A stretch of 64,000 nt of DNA from Archangium violaceum. Its GTDB lineage: Bacteria; Myxococcota; Myxococcia; Myxococcales; Myxococcaceae. The notes below the pieces were generated by a model. The model was not told the origin of the DNA. It saw nothing but the letters and a program-made list of their open reading frames with translations, and searched no databases. Location of the stretch: positions 4,367,001-4,431,000 of the forward strand of contig NZ_CP069396.1 in the NCBI RefSeq assembly GCF_016887565.1, read 5' to 3'. Below are positions 25,137 to 32,773 of this stretch, piece after piece. Within the stretch, counting starts at the first letter, position 1, and the number at the start of each line of letters is the position of its first letter. A program made the position numbers and the translations under genes.

Positions 25137-26465
25137 ATGTCCGAAACGTTGACGTCCCGGTTGTCTGGTTTCCACAAGCTGTCGATGGTCGCTCGGCACG
25201 AGAAGCTCGCCGAGATGTTGCAGCTGGACGAGATGGACCTGGCCCAGCTCCAGGGCATCAGCGCGCTGCAGCCCGGCCTGGCCAACCAGATGATCGAGAA
25301 CGCCGTGGGCACGTTCTCCCTGCCGCTCGGGCTGGGACTGAACATGCAGGTCAACGGCCGTGACTACCTGGTCCCCATGGCGGTGGAGGAGCCGTCCGTG
25401 GTGGCCGCGGTGTCCTTCGCCTCGAAGATCGTCCGCGAGTCGGGCGGCTTCAGCGCCGAGGCGGATGACCCCATCATGATCGGCCAGGTGCAGCTCACCC
25501 GGTATGGGGACCCCACCGAGGCCACGAAGAAGATCCTCGCGGCGAAGGAGGCCCTGCTGGCGCTGGCCAACAGCTTCCACCCGTCGATGGTGAAGCGCGG
25601 CGGTGGTTGCAAGGACATCGAGGTGCGCGTGCTGCCGGCCCCCGAGGGCCCGCGCGGCGAGCCGCTGCTCGTCGTCCACCTGATCATCGACACGCAGGAG
25701 GCGATGGGGGCCAACCTCATCAACACCATGGCCGAGGGCGTGGCGCCGCTCATCGAGCAGCTCACGGGCGGCAAGGTGTTCCTGCGCATCCTCTCCAACC
25801 TGGCCGACCGGCGGCTGGCGCGTGCCACGTGCCGCATTCCGGTGGAGGCGCTGGCGGACTTCGACATGCCGGGCCACCTCATCGCCGAGGGCATCTACCA
25901 GGCGAGCCGCTTCGCCCTGGCCGACCCGTACCGGGCGGCCACGCACAACAAGGGCGTCATGAACGGCATCGACTCGGTGGCCATCGCCACGGGTCAGGAC
26001 TGGCGCGCCATCGAGGCGGGCGCGCATGCCTTCGCCGCCCGGGACGGGCAGTACCGGCCGCTGTCGACGTGGCACGTGGATGACGGGCACCTGGTGGGCC
26101 GCATCGAGCTGCCCATGTCGCTGGGCACGGTGGGTGGCCCCATCAAGGTGCACCCGGGCGTGCAGGTGGCCATGAAGCTGCTGCGCGTGGAGTCGGCGCG
26201 TGAGATGTCCATGGTGTTCGCGGCGGTGGGGCTGGCGCAGAACTTCGCGGCGGTGCGCGCGCTGGGCTCCATCGGCATCCAGAAGGGCCACATGGCGCTG
26301 CACGCGCGGTGCGTGGCGGTGACGGCGGGCGCGCGGGGTGACTGGGTGGAGAAGATCGCGGACCTGCTGGTGACGGCGGGCCACGTGAAGGTGGAGAAGG
26401 CGCGGGAGATCATCGCCGCGCTGTCGGAAGAGGATTTCCGCGCCGCCACGGGCACCGAGGGCTGA
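25137..26465 (+). CDS. mvaA: Hydroxymethylglutaryl-CoA reductase, class II
   Basis: 442 aa. GAGAGG precedes the ATG at 25137; an upstream GTG is less likely. Class II (bacterial) HMGR motifs are ENAVGTFSLPLGLG with the catalytic glutamate, THNKGVMNGID with catalytic lysine and aspartate, GTVGGP, and KGHMALHAR with the catalytic histidine. The DAMGAN cofactor motif reads EAMGAN here, a conservative change. In this operon it reduces HMG-CoA to mevalonate, although class II enzymes can also run in the oxidative direction. The downstream pathway kinases argue for synthesis. No HMG-CoA synthase gene is in the window, so that step must be encoded elsewhere. Confidence 0.96.
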   Translation: MSETLTSRLSGFHKLSMVARHEKLAEMLQLDEMDLAQLQGISALQPGLANQMIENAVGTFSLPLGLGLNMQVNGRDYLVPMAVEEPSVVAAVSFASKIVRESGGFSAEADDPIMIGQVQLTRYGDPTEATKKILAAKEALLALANSFHPSMVKRGGGCKDIEVRVLPAPEGPRGEPLLVVHLIIDTQEAMGANLINTMAEGVAPLIEQLTGGKVFLRILSNLADRRLARATCRIPVEALADFDMPGHLIAEGIYQASRFALADPYRAATHNKGVMNGIDSVAIATGQDWRAIEAGAHAFAARDGQYRPLSTWHVDDGHLVGRIELPMSLGTVGGPIKVHPGVQVAMKLLRVESAREMSMVFAAVGLAQNFAAVRALGSIGIQKGHMALHARCVAVTAGARGDWVEKIADLLVTAGHVKVEKAREIIAALSEEDFRAATGTEG

Positions 26466-26471
26466 ACCACT

Positions 26472-26504
26472 CCCTCTCCGAGCAGGAGAGGGCCAGGGTG
26501 AGGG
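26472..26504. repeat. REP-like palindromic repeat, copy 2 (inverted orientation)
   Basis: Hairpin CCCTCTCC-GAGCA-GGAGAGGG followed by CCAGGGTGAGGG. Inside the mevalonate operon, between mvaA and mvaK1. Confidence 0.7.
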
Positions 26505-26539
26505 AGGGGCATGTCCGGGTGTTCGAACCCGTGTAGGCC

Positions 26540-26572
26540 CCCTCTCCCTCTGGGAGAGGGCTGGGGTGAGGG
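26540..26572. repeat. REP-like palindromic repeat, copy 3 (inverted orientation)
   Basis: Perfect hairpin CCCTCTCCC-TCT-GGGAGAGGG followed by CTGGGGTGAGGG. Together with copy 2 it fills the 138-bp mvaA-mvaK1 spacer, the only long gap in the operon. It may stabilise or attenuate the message. Confidence 0.75.
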
Positions 26573-26603
26573 TCTCCCTCCCGCCAGCCCATGACAGGAC
26601 ATC

Positions 26604-27551
26604 ATGGATACGAACGACACTCTGGTGGGCTTCGGCGCGGGCAAGGTCATCCTTCTGGGTGAGCACAGCGTGGTGTACGGCTACCCGGCGCTGGCGGGTC
26701 CGCTGTCGCGCGGTGTGACGGCTCGCGGCGAGCCCTCGAACAAGTGCCAGCTGGTGATCCCCGACGCGCTGATGCCGGAGCAGCGCAAGGTGCTGAAGGC
26801 GGCCTTCGCGCGGGCGACGGCGGCGTGCGGTGAGCCCGGGGTGAAGGTGTCGTTCGAGACGGATCTGCCGCTGTCCATGGGGCTGGGCAGCTCGGGAGCG
26901 CTGTCGGTGGCGTGCACGCGGGTGCTGCTGCAGGCCGCGGGGCGCAAGACGACGGCGTCCGAGGTGGCGGCCGTGGCCTGGGAGATGGAGCAGGAGTTCC
27001 ACGGCACGCCGTCGGGGGTGGACCACACGACGAGCGCCATGGAGCAGCTCATCCTCTACCGCCGCAAGCCGGGCGCGGAGCAGGGCCGGGCGAAGGTGGT
27101 GGAGAGCCCCCGGCCGCTGAAGCTGGTGGTGGTGATGGCGGGCGCGCGCAGCCCGACGAAGCAGACGGTGGGCGCGCTGCGCGAGCGCCAGAAGCGCTGG
27201 TCCGAGCGCTACCAGCGCATCTTCCGGGAGATCGGCCTGCTGGCCTCCGAGGGCGCCGAGGCGGTGGAGGAGGGCGATCTGGAGGCGCTGGGGGACGTGA
27301 TGAACGTCAACCACGGCCTGCTCGCGGCGCTGGGCCTGTCCTCGCCGGGGCTGGACGACATGGTGCACCGGCTGCGCAACATGGGCGCGCTGGGCGCCAA
27401 GCTGACGGGAGCCGGGGGCGATGGCGGTGCCGTCATCGGCCTGTTCAACGACACGGAGCCGGTGGTGCACGAGCTCACGCGGCAGGGCATCCGGTGCTTC
27501 GACAGCCAGCTGGCGGGTCCGCGCGCCGAGGGCGCGAGGGGGGCGGCATGA
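26604..27551 (+). CDS. mvk: Mevalonate kinase
   Basis: 315 aa GHMP-family kinase phosphorylating mevalonate at C5 with ATP. Motifs in order: GKVILLGEHSVVYGYPALAG at the N terminus, the ATP loop PLSMGLGSSGALSVA, the catalytic-base segment GTPSGVDHTTS, and the C-terminal GAGGDGGAVIG. An AGGACATC ribosome binding site precedes the ATG. It is the first of three GHMP enzymes of the pathway. Its stop overlaps the ATG of the decarboxylase gene (ATGA), so the two are translationally coupled. Cytoplasmic. Also called mvaK1. Confidence 0.95.
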   Translation: MDTNDTLVGFGAGKVILLGEHSVVYGYPALAGPLSRGVTARGEPSNKCQLVIPDALMPEQRKVLKAAFARATAACGEPGVKVSFETDLPLSMGLGSSGALSVACTRVLLQAAGRKTTASEVAAVAWEMEQEFHGTPSGVDHTTSAMEQLILYRRKPGAEQGRAKVVESPRPLKLVVVMAGARSPTKQTVGALRERQKRWSERYQRIFREIGLLASEGAEAVEEGDLEALGDVMNVNHGLLAALGLSSPGLDDMVHRLRNMGALGAKLTGAGGDGGAVIGLFNDTEPVVHELTRQGIRCFDSQLAGPRAEGARGAA

Positions 27552-28540
27552 AGTCCACCGCGCTGGCGCACCCGAACCTCGCGCTGGTGAAGTACTGGGG
27601 GAAGCGGGATGACGCGCTCATCCTCCCCCACCAGTCGAGCCTGTCGATGACGCTGTCGCCGCTGTCGGTGCGGACGACGGTGGCCTTCGGGGTGGGCTCG
27701 GCCGACGAGGTGGAGCTCAACGGCTACGTGGCCAAGGGCAGCGAGCGCGACCGCGTGTTGCGCGTGCTGGACGCGGTGCGGGCCGAGGCGAAGGACGCGA
27801 AGCTGGGCCCGGCGAGGATGGTGTCGCGCGGGGACTTCCCAGCGGCGGCGGGCCTGGCGAGCAGCGCGGCGGGCTTCGCGGCGCTGGCGGTGGCGGCGCG
27901 CGCGGCGGCGGGGCTTCCGGCGGACCCCAGGGCGGCCAGCATCCTGTCCCGGCTGGGCAGTGGCTCGGCGTGCCGCAGCGTGCAGGGCGGCTTCTGCGAG
28001 TGGATGCGCGGCGAGCGCCCGGACGGCACGGACAGCTACGCGGTGCAGCGCTTCGACGAGAAGCACTGGCCGGAGCTGCGCATGGTGGTGGCCATCGTCA
28101 ACCGCGACGAGAAGGAAGTGAAGTCGCGCGACGGCATGAAGAACGCGGTGGAGACCAGCCCGTACTACTCGGCGTGGGTGAAGGACGCCGAGGCCGAGGT
28201 GGTGCGTGCTCGCGAGCTCATCGCCCGGAAGGACCTGCAGGCGCTGGGCGAGCTGTGCGAGCGCAACGCGTGGCGGATGCATGCCACGTCGCTCGCGGCG
28301 GATCCGCCGCTCTGCTACCTGCTGCCGAAGACGCTGGAACTCATCCACTCGCTGCGCGAGCAGCGCAAGAAGGGCGTGCCGGTGTGGTTCACGCTGGACG
28401 CGGGGCCGAACCCCTGCATCCTGACGGACGCGGCCAACGAGGTGGCGGCGGAGGCGGTGGCCAGGGCGTGCGGAGCCATCGAGGTGGTGCGGTGCGTGCC
28501 GGGCGGTGACGCGAAGCTGCAGACGGAGCACCTCTTCTGA
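27548..28540 (+). CDS. mvaD: Diphosphomevalonate decarboxylase
   Basis: 330 aa GHMP-fold enzyme that converts mevalonate diphosphate, with ATP, to isopentenyl diphosphate, CO2 and phosphate. Motifs are AHPNLALVKYWGKRDD near the N terminus, SLSMTL, the ATP loop PAAAGLASSAAGFAALA, GSGSACRSVQGGF and the C-terminal TLDAGPNPCIL. The presence of this enzyme with mevalonate kinase and a phosphomevalonate kinase shows the classical rather than the archaeal pathway. It overlaps mvk by 4 bp and the next gene by 1 bp. Confidence 0.96.
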   Translation: MKSTALAHPNLALVKYWGKRDDALILPHQSSLSMTLSPLSVRTTVAFGVGSADEVELNGYVAKGSERDRVLRVLDAVRAEAKDAKLGPARMVSRGDFPAAAGLASSAAGFAALAVAARAAAGLPADPRAASILSRLGSGSACRSVQGGFCEWMRGERPDGTDSYAVQRFDEKHWPELRMVVAIVNRDEKEVKSRDGMKNAVETSPYYSAWVKDAEAEVVRARELIARKDLQALGELCERNAWRMHATSLAADPPLCYLLPKTLELIHSLREQRKKGVPVWFTLDAGPNPCILTDAANEVAAEAVARACGAIEVVRCVPGGDAKLQTEHLF

Positions 28541-29619
28541 TGGAGCGCGCGCTCTCGGCCCCGGGGAAGCTGTTCGTGTCCGGCGAGTACGCCGTGCTGT
28601 GGGGCGGCGTGTCGCGCGTGGCGGCGGTGGGTCCGCGGACGTCGGCGCTGGTGCGTCGGCGCTCGGACAGCCAGGTGCACGTGTGCGTCGAGGAGGGGAC
28701 GTTGTCGGGGCGGACGACGCCTCGGGGCGTGAAGTGGGAGCGCGAGGTACCCCCGGGTTTCTCCTTCGTGGCGCGCACGCTGGACGAGGCGCTGCGGCTG
28801 TACGGGCGCGAGTCCGTGGGCTTCGACCTGGCGGTGTCCCCATCCGCGGTGGGGCCCAATGGGAAGAAGCTGGGCATGGGCGGCAGCGCGTGCGCCACGG
28901 TGCTGGCGGCGGACGCGGTGCGCTTCGTGCTGGAGGAGAAGTTCGACGCGCTGAAGGTGGCGCTCGTCTCCCACGCGGCGGCTCAGGGCGGGAAGGGCAG
29001 TGGCGGTGACGTGGCCGCGAGCTACGCGGGCGGCGTGGCGCGCTACCGGCGCTACGAGGTGTCCGGCCTCATCGAGGCGTCGAGCGCCGGTGGCTACCGC
29101 GCGGCGCTGGACTCGGCCCCGCAGGTGGACGTGTGGCGGCTGCCGACTCCCAGGCTGAGCCTGGGGTATGCCTTCACCGGGGAGAGCGCCTCGACGCGGG
29201 TGCTCATCTCCCAGGTGGAGGCGAAGATGGGCGAGGCGGGGCGCCGGGCCTTCGTGGAGCGCTCGGACGCGCTGGGGCATGAGATCGAAGTGGGGCTCGG
29301 GGGCGGGGACTTCCGCGCCTTCTCCGAGGCCGTGCGCGAGCAGCACGCGCTCCTCCAGGAACTGGGCCCGCTGGAGACAGAGCCGATGCGCCGGGTGCTG
29401 GGCATGGCCTCGGCGTACGGGTGCGTGGGCAAGCAGTCCGGCGCCGGAGGCGGGGATGGGTGCATCCTGTTCGCACCGGACGCGGAGAAGCGCGCCGCGC
29501 TGCTCGAGGGCATCCGCTCGCGGGGTTTCCACACATTAGAGCTCGAGGTGGAGCCGGGCGTTCGCGGCGAGGCTCAGCCCGACGCGCGGCTGCGCTCGTG
29601 GCTCGACGCCTGGAAGTGA
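28540..29619 (+). CDS. mvaK2: Phosphomevalonate kinase
   Basis: 359 aa GHMP kinase phosphorylating mevalonate 5-phosphate. Visible motifs: APGKLFVSGEYAVLWGG at the N terminus, the ATP loop KLGMGGSACATV, SGGDVAASYAGG and the C-terminal KQSGAGGGDGCI. The ATG overlaps the mvaD stop by one base (TGATG). Order fni-mvaA-mvk-mvaD-mvaK2 supplies every step from HMG-CoA to dimethylallyl diphosphate. Assigned by position and by the SGGDVA/GAGGGD variants typical of phosphomevalonate rather than mevalonate kinases. Confidence 0.93.
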   Translation: MERALSAPGKLFVSGEYAVLWGGVSRVAAVGPRTSALVRRRSDSQVHVCVEEGTLSGRTTPRGVKWEREVPPGFSFVARTLDEALRLYGRESVGFDLAVSPSAVGPNGKKLGMGGSACATVLAADAVRFVLEEKFDALKVALVSHAAAQGGKGSGGDVAASYAGGVARYRRYEVSGLIEASSAGGYRAALDSAPQVDVWRLPTPRLSLGYAFTGESASTRVLISQVEAKMGEAGRRAFVERSDALGHEIEVGLGGGDFRAFSEAVREQHALLQELGPLETEPMRRVLGMASAYGCVGKQSGAGGGDGCILFAPDAEKRAALLEGIRSRGFHTLELEVEPGVRGEAQPDARLRSWLDAWK

Positions 29620-29627
29620 GCCATCTC

Positions 29628-30497
29628 ATGAGGAAGGTGCCGCTGGCGGTCGTGTTGCTCGCTGCTCTCCTGTTGCTCCCGGGAGTCGCGTGGGCGGCTT
29701 CATCCGAGCCCCGTGTTCCCTCGAAGGAGGAGCGGGCCCGCTATCCGTGGCTCTCCGCGGAGCGCCCCATCCGCTCGCTCGGCGAGGCGATTCCTCCTCC
29801 GTCCGGCTACTCGAGGGTGGCGGTCGAGGAGGGCTCCTTCGGGGCGTGGCTGCGCGGCCTGCCGTTGCGTCCGGAGGGGACTCCGGTGCGGGACTTCCGG
29901 GGGCAGGAGCTTCGCGCGGGGGATGATGCCTTCGTCGCCGCGGTGGCCGAGCTGGACGTGGGCTCGGCCAACCTCCAGCAATGCGCGGACTCCATCATCC
30001 GCCTCCATGCCGAGTGGCAGTGGTCGCGCGGACAGAAGGAGCGTATCGCCTATCGATTCACCAGCGGGCACCTGGCGGCCTGGCCTCGTTACTCGGCCGG
30101 AGAGCGCACCCGCGTGTCAGGCTCCAAGGTGACGTGGGTGAAGAGTGGGGCGGTGGATGGCTCGCGCGCCTCGTTCCGCGCGTACCTGGACCTGGTCTTC
30201 ACCTACGCGGGCACGTTGTCCCTGGCCACCGAGAAGCAGCGGCCCGGGCGCGAGGACGTGCGGCCGGGGGACTTCTTCGTGCTGGGTGGCAGCCCGGGGC
30301 ACGCCGTGCTGGTGCTGGATGTGGCGCGCAATGCCGCGGGTGAGCGGGTGGCGTTGCTCGGCCAGGGGTTCATTCCGGCGCAGGATTTCCATGTCCTCTC
30401 GCCGGGCCAGAAAGGTCCCTGGTTCTCCCTGGAGGCCGACACGGTGGCCACGCCGTTCTGGCAGCCGTTCCCGTGGTCCTCGCTGCGCAGGTTCTAG
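29628..30497 (+). CDS. Exported DUF4846 family protein
   Basis: 289 aa from the ATG at 29628. The N-terminal signal peptide is MRKVPLAVVLLAALLLLPGV, with cleavage after AWA. DUF4846 features are FGAWLRGLPLRPEGTPVRDF, CADSIIRLHAEW, the GDFFVLGGSPGHAVLVLDVA stretch and the C-terminal GFIPAQDFHVLSPG...PWFSLE. The family is widespread in envelope compartments and has no known activity; the GHAVLVLD pattern suggests a small-molecule or peptidase-like fold, but this is only a guess. It lies 8 bp after mvaK2 and is probably the last gene of that operon. This may be read-through, not shared function. A REP-like hairpin follows directly. Confidence 0.85.
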   Translation: MRKVPLAVVLLAALLLLPGVAWAASSEPRVPSKEERARYPWLSAERPIRSLGEAIPPPSGYSRVAVEEGSFGAWLRGLPLRPEGTPVRDFRGQELRAGDDAFVAAVAELDVGSANLQQCADSIIRLHAEWQWSRGQKERIAYRFTSGHLAAWPRYSAGERTRVSGSKVTWVKSGAVDGSRASFRAYLDLVFTYAGTLSLATEKQRPGREDVRPGDFFVLGGSPGHAVLVLDVARNAAGERVALLGQGFIPAQDFHVLSPGQKGPWFSLEADTVATPFWQPFPWSSLRRF

Positions 30498-30500
30498 AGA

Positions 30501-30533
30501 CCCTCACCCCGTCCCTCTCCCAGAGGGAGAGGG
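30501..30533. repeat. REP-like palindromic repeat, copy 4
   Basis: CCCTCACCCCGT then the perfect hairpin CCCTCTCCC-AGA-GGGAGAGGG, four bases after the DUF4846 stop and between convergent genes. It also probably serves as operon terminator. Confidence 0.78.
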
Positions 30534-30547
30534 GAGGGGGCTCGGTT

Positions 30548-30570
30548 ACGGCTCCACTGAGCGCCAAGGG
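30548..30570. repeat. 23-bp exact copy of the 3' end of the SDR gene at 56143-56973
   Basis: The 23 bases ACGGCTCCACTGAGCGCCAA + GGG recur exactly at 56961-56983. There they encode the last residues and stop of an SDR gene; here they are non-coding. Possibly a scar left when a related gene was lost or recombined. Confidence 0.7.
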
Positions 30571-30576
30571 TTCCGT

Positions 30577-31581
30577 TCACCACTCGAGGCAGATCTTGCC
30601 GAAGTGGCGACCCGACTCCTGACGGCGGAAGGCGTCGGCGATGCCTTCGAGCGGGAAGCTCGAGTCGATCACCGGCTTGATGCCGTTCGCCTCGATGGCG
30701 CGGATCATCGCGAGCTGATGCTCGCGCGAGCCAACGGTCAGTCCGCTGATCCGCACGTTGCCCGACATGATGGCGGCCGTCGGCACCTCGCCGGCAAAGC
30801 CCGCCAACACGCCGATGAGCCCGATGTGGCCCCGCAGGCGGCAGGCCGCGATCGACTGCGTGAGCGTACCGGCGCCGCCAATCTCGACGACATGGTCGAC
30901 TCCGCGCCCGCCGGTCAGCCGCTTCGCGGTGGCACCCCAGGCTTCGTCTCGTTTGTAGTTGATGACATGGTCCGCACCCAGTGCGGTCAGTCTCTCGAGC
31001 TTCTCGTCGGAGGACGAGGTGGCGATGACGCGCGCGCCAGCGGCCTTGGCGAACTGCAGCGCGAAGATCGACACGCCGCCCGTGCCTTGGACGAGCACTG
31101 TCTCACCGGGCATGAGCGTTGCTTCCACGAACAGTGCGCGCCAGGCGGTGAGCGCGGCGCAGGTGAGCGTCGCGGCCTCGGCGTGGCTGTATCCGGCTGG
31201 CGCGCGGGTGAAGGCGGTCGCGGGCGCCACCACCTCCTCGCGCGCATAGCCGTCGTCCGCGTCGCCAGGCACCGAGGACAGACTTTCGAGCGTCGGCTCA
31301 CCGCCCAGCCAGCGCGGGAAGAAGGTGCTGACGACGCGGTCACCGGGCGCGAACCCGGTGACCCCCTCTCCCACCTCGACCACCTCGCCGGCACCGTCTG
31401 ACATCGGAATGCGGCCATCGGGCGTCGGGCCCCTGCCAGTCACGACGAAGTAGTCGTGGTAGTTGAGTGAGCTGGCGTGCAGCCGCACCCTGATCTCACC
31501 TTGGCCAACTGGCGGTATCTCCGCCGTCCCGAGCTCCAGCCGCTCGAGCCCGCCGGGTTTCCTCAGCCTGATCGCACGCAT
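30577..31581 (-). CDS. NAD(P)H:quinone oxidoreductase-like alcohol dehydrogenase (MDR family, zinc-free type)
   Basis: 334 aa from the ATG at 31581 with GGGAGGA six bases upstream. It has the GroES-like N-terminal domain (LHASSLNYHDYFVVTG, DGAGEVVEVGEGV, GFAPGDRVV), then a Rossmann domain with VQGTGGVSIFALQFA and TSSSDEKLERL. The cysteines that bind catalytic and structural zinc in classical alcohol dehydrogenases are absent, placing it with zinc-independent MDR reductases. Substrate unknown. The aldo/keto reductase gene lies 32 bp upstream on the same strand, so the two oxidoreductases probably form one operon. Confidence 0.9.
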   Translation of the reverse strand: MRAIRLRKPGGLERLELGTAEIPPVGQGEIRVRLHASSLNYHDYFVVTGRGPTPDGRIPMSDGAGEVVEVGEGVTGFAPGDRVVSTFFPRWLGGEPTLESLSSVPGDADDGYAREEVVAPATAFTRAPAGYSHAEAATLTCAALTAWRALFVEATLMPGETVLVQGTGGVSIFALQFAKAAGARVIATSSSDEKLERLTALGADHVINYKRDEAWGATAKRLTGGRGVDHVVEIGGAGTLTQSIAACRLRGHIGLIGVLAGFAGEVPTAAIMSGNVRISGLTVGSREHQLAMIRAIEANGIKPVIDSSFPLEGIADAFRRQESGRHFGKICLEW

Positions 31582-31613
31582 CCTGTCCTCCCTGTTCCAT
31601 TCCCTCTCGGGTA

Positions 31614-32648
31614 TCAAGACTTCAGGAAGGTATTGTTCTCGCCGAACCGCTGATGGTGCCAGTAGGGGTAGGCGGGGGGCGTGGTGCTCGCCGCGTCGAG
31701 CTTCGCCACCTGCTTCGGGGTGAGGTTCCAGCCGATCGCGCCCAGGTTCTGGCGCAGTTGCTCCTCGGTGCGTGCGCCGATGATGACGTTGGCGACCGTC
31801 GGCCGCTGCAGCAGCCAGTTGATGGCCACCTGCGGCACCGTCTTGCCGGTCTCCGCCGCCACCTCGTCGAGCGCATCCACGACCCGGTAGAGGTACTCCT
31901 CGGGGATCTGGGGGCCGCCCGCGGCCGTCTGGGAGTTCTGGAGCCGGGTGCCCTCGGGCAGGGGCTGGCCGCGGCGGATCCTGCCCGTCAACCGGCCCCA
32001 ACCCAGCGGGCTCCAGGCGACCGCGCTGACCTTCTGGTCGAGCCCCAGAGGCATCAGCTCCCACTCGTAGTCGCGCCCGACGAGCGAGTAGTACGCCTGG
32101 TGGGCCACGTAGCGCGCGAGGTTGTAGCGCTCCGACACGGCCAGCGACTTCATGAGGTGCCAGCCCGGGAAGTTCGAGCAGCCGATGTAGCGGATCTTCC
32201 CGGCGCGCACGAGGTCATCGAGCGTGTTGAGTGTCTCCTCGACGGGGGTGATGGGGTCGAAGCCGTGGAGCTGGAAGAGGTCGATGTAGTCGGTGCCCAG
32301 GCGGCGCAGGCTCCCCTCGACCGCGCGGATCAGGTGGTAGCGCGACGAGCCCGCGTCGTTGGGTCCGGAGCCCGCGCGGAGGGTGGCCTTGGTGGAGATG
32401 ATCACCCGCTCACGGCGGCCCTTGATGGCGTGGCCGAGGATCTCCTCGGCCATTCCGCCCGAGTACACGTCGGCCGAGTCGAACATGTTCAGCCCGGAGT
32501 CGAGTGAGATGTCGACGAGCCGGGTGGCCTCCTTCGCGTCGCTGCTGCCAAAGCCCTTGAAGAACTCGTTGCTGCCTCCGAACGTCCCCGTGCCGAGACA
32601 GAGGACGGGAACCTTGAAGCCCGAAGCGCCGAGTTGTCTGAATTCCAT
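31614..32648 (-). CDS. Aldo/keto reductase
   Basis: 344 aa from the [13 protein letters not shown]; an earlier in-frame ATG at 32678 is possible. The TIM-barrel AKR tetrad is present: Asp in [10 protein letters not shown] (Asp and Tyr), Lys in ISTKATL and His in FQLHGFD. FIGCSNF-like [11 protein letters not shown] and the C-terminal [16 protein letters not shown] bind NADP(H). It resembles the YajO/YhdN-type voltage-channel beta-like AKRs, of broad carbonyl substrate range. It precedes the MDR reductase by 32 bp on the same strand; joint detoxification of carbonyls or quinones is an inference. Confidence 0.92.
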   Translation of the reverse strand: MEFRQLGASGFKVPVLCLGTGTFGGSNEFFKGFGSSDAKEATRLVDISLDSGLNMFDSADVYSGGMAEEILGHAIKGRRERVIISTKATLRAGSGPNDAGSSRYHLIRAVEGSLRRLGTDYIDLFQLHGFDPITPVEETLNTLDDLVRAGKIRYIGCSNFPGWHLMKSLAVSERYNLARYVAHQAYYSLVGRDYEWELMPLGLDQKVSAVAWSPLGWGRLTGRIRRGQPLPEGTRLQNSQTAAGGPQIPEEYLYRVVDALDEVAAETGKTVPQVAINWLLQRPTVANVIIGARTEEQLRQNLGAIGWNLTPKQVAKLDAASTTPPAYPYWHHQRFGENNTFLKS

Positions 32649-32773
32649 GGAGTCGACCTGCTTGTTGGAGGCCCGCATTCGTGCGGAGCGGCCCCCAAGC
32701 TACCCAAGCGAACGGGGAAGACTCCAGGGCACGGCGGTGTACTCGCCGCCTGGTGGCCCCAGGCCAGGGCATG

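Noticed and set aside
25095-27470. Open frame of about 791 codons opposite mvaA and mvk
   Set aside because: Antisense to two certain enzymes, with an Arg/His-rich translation typical of shadows.
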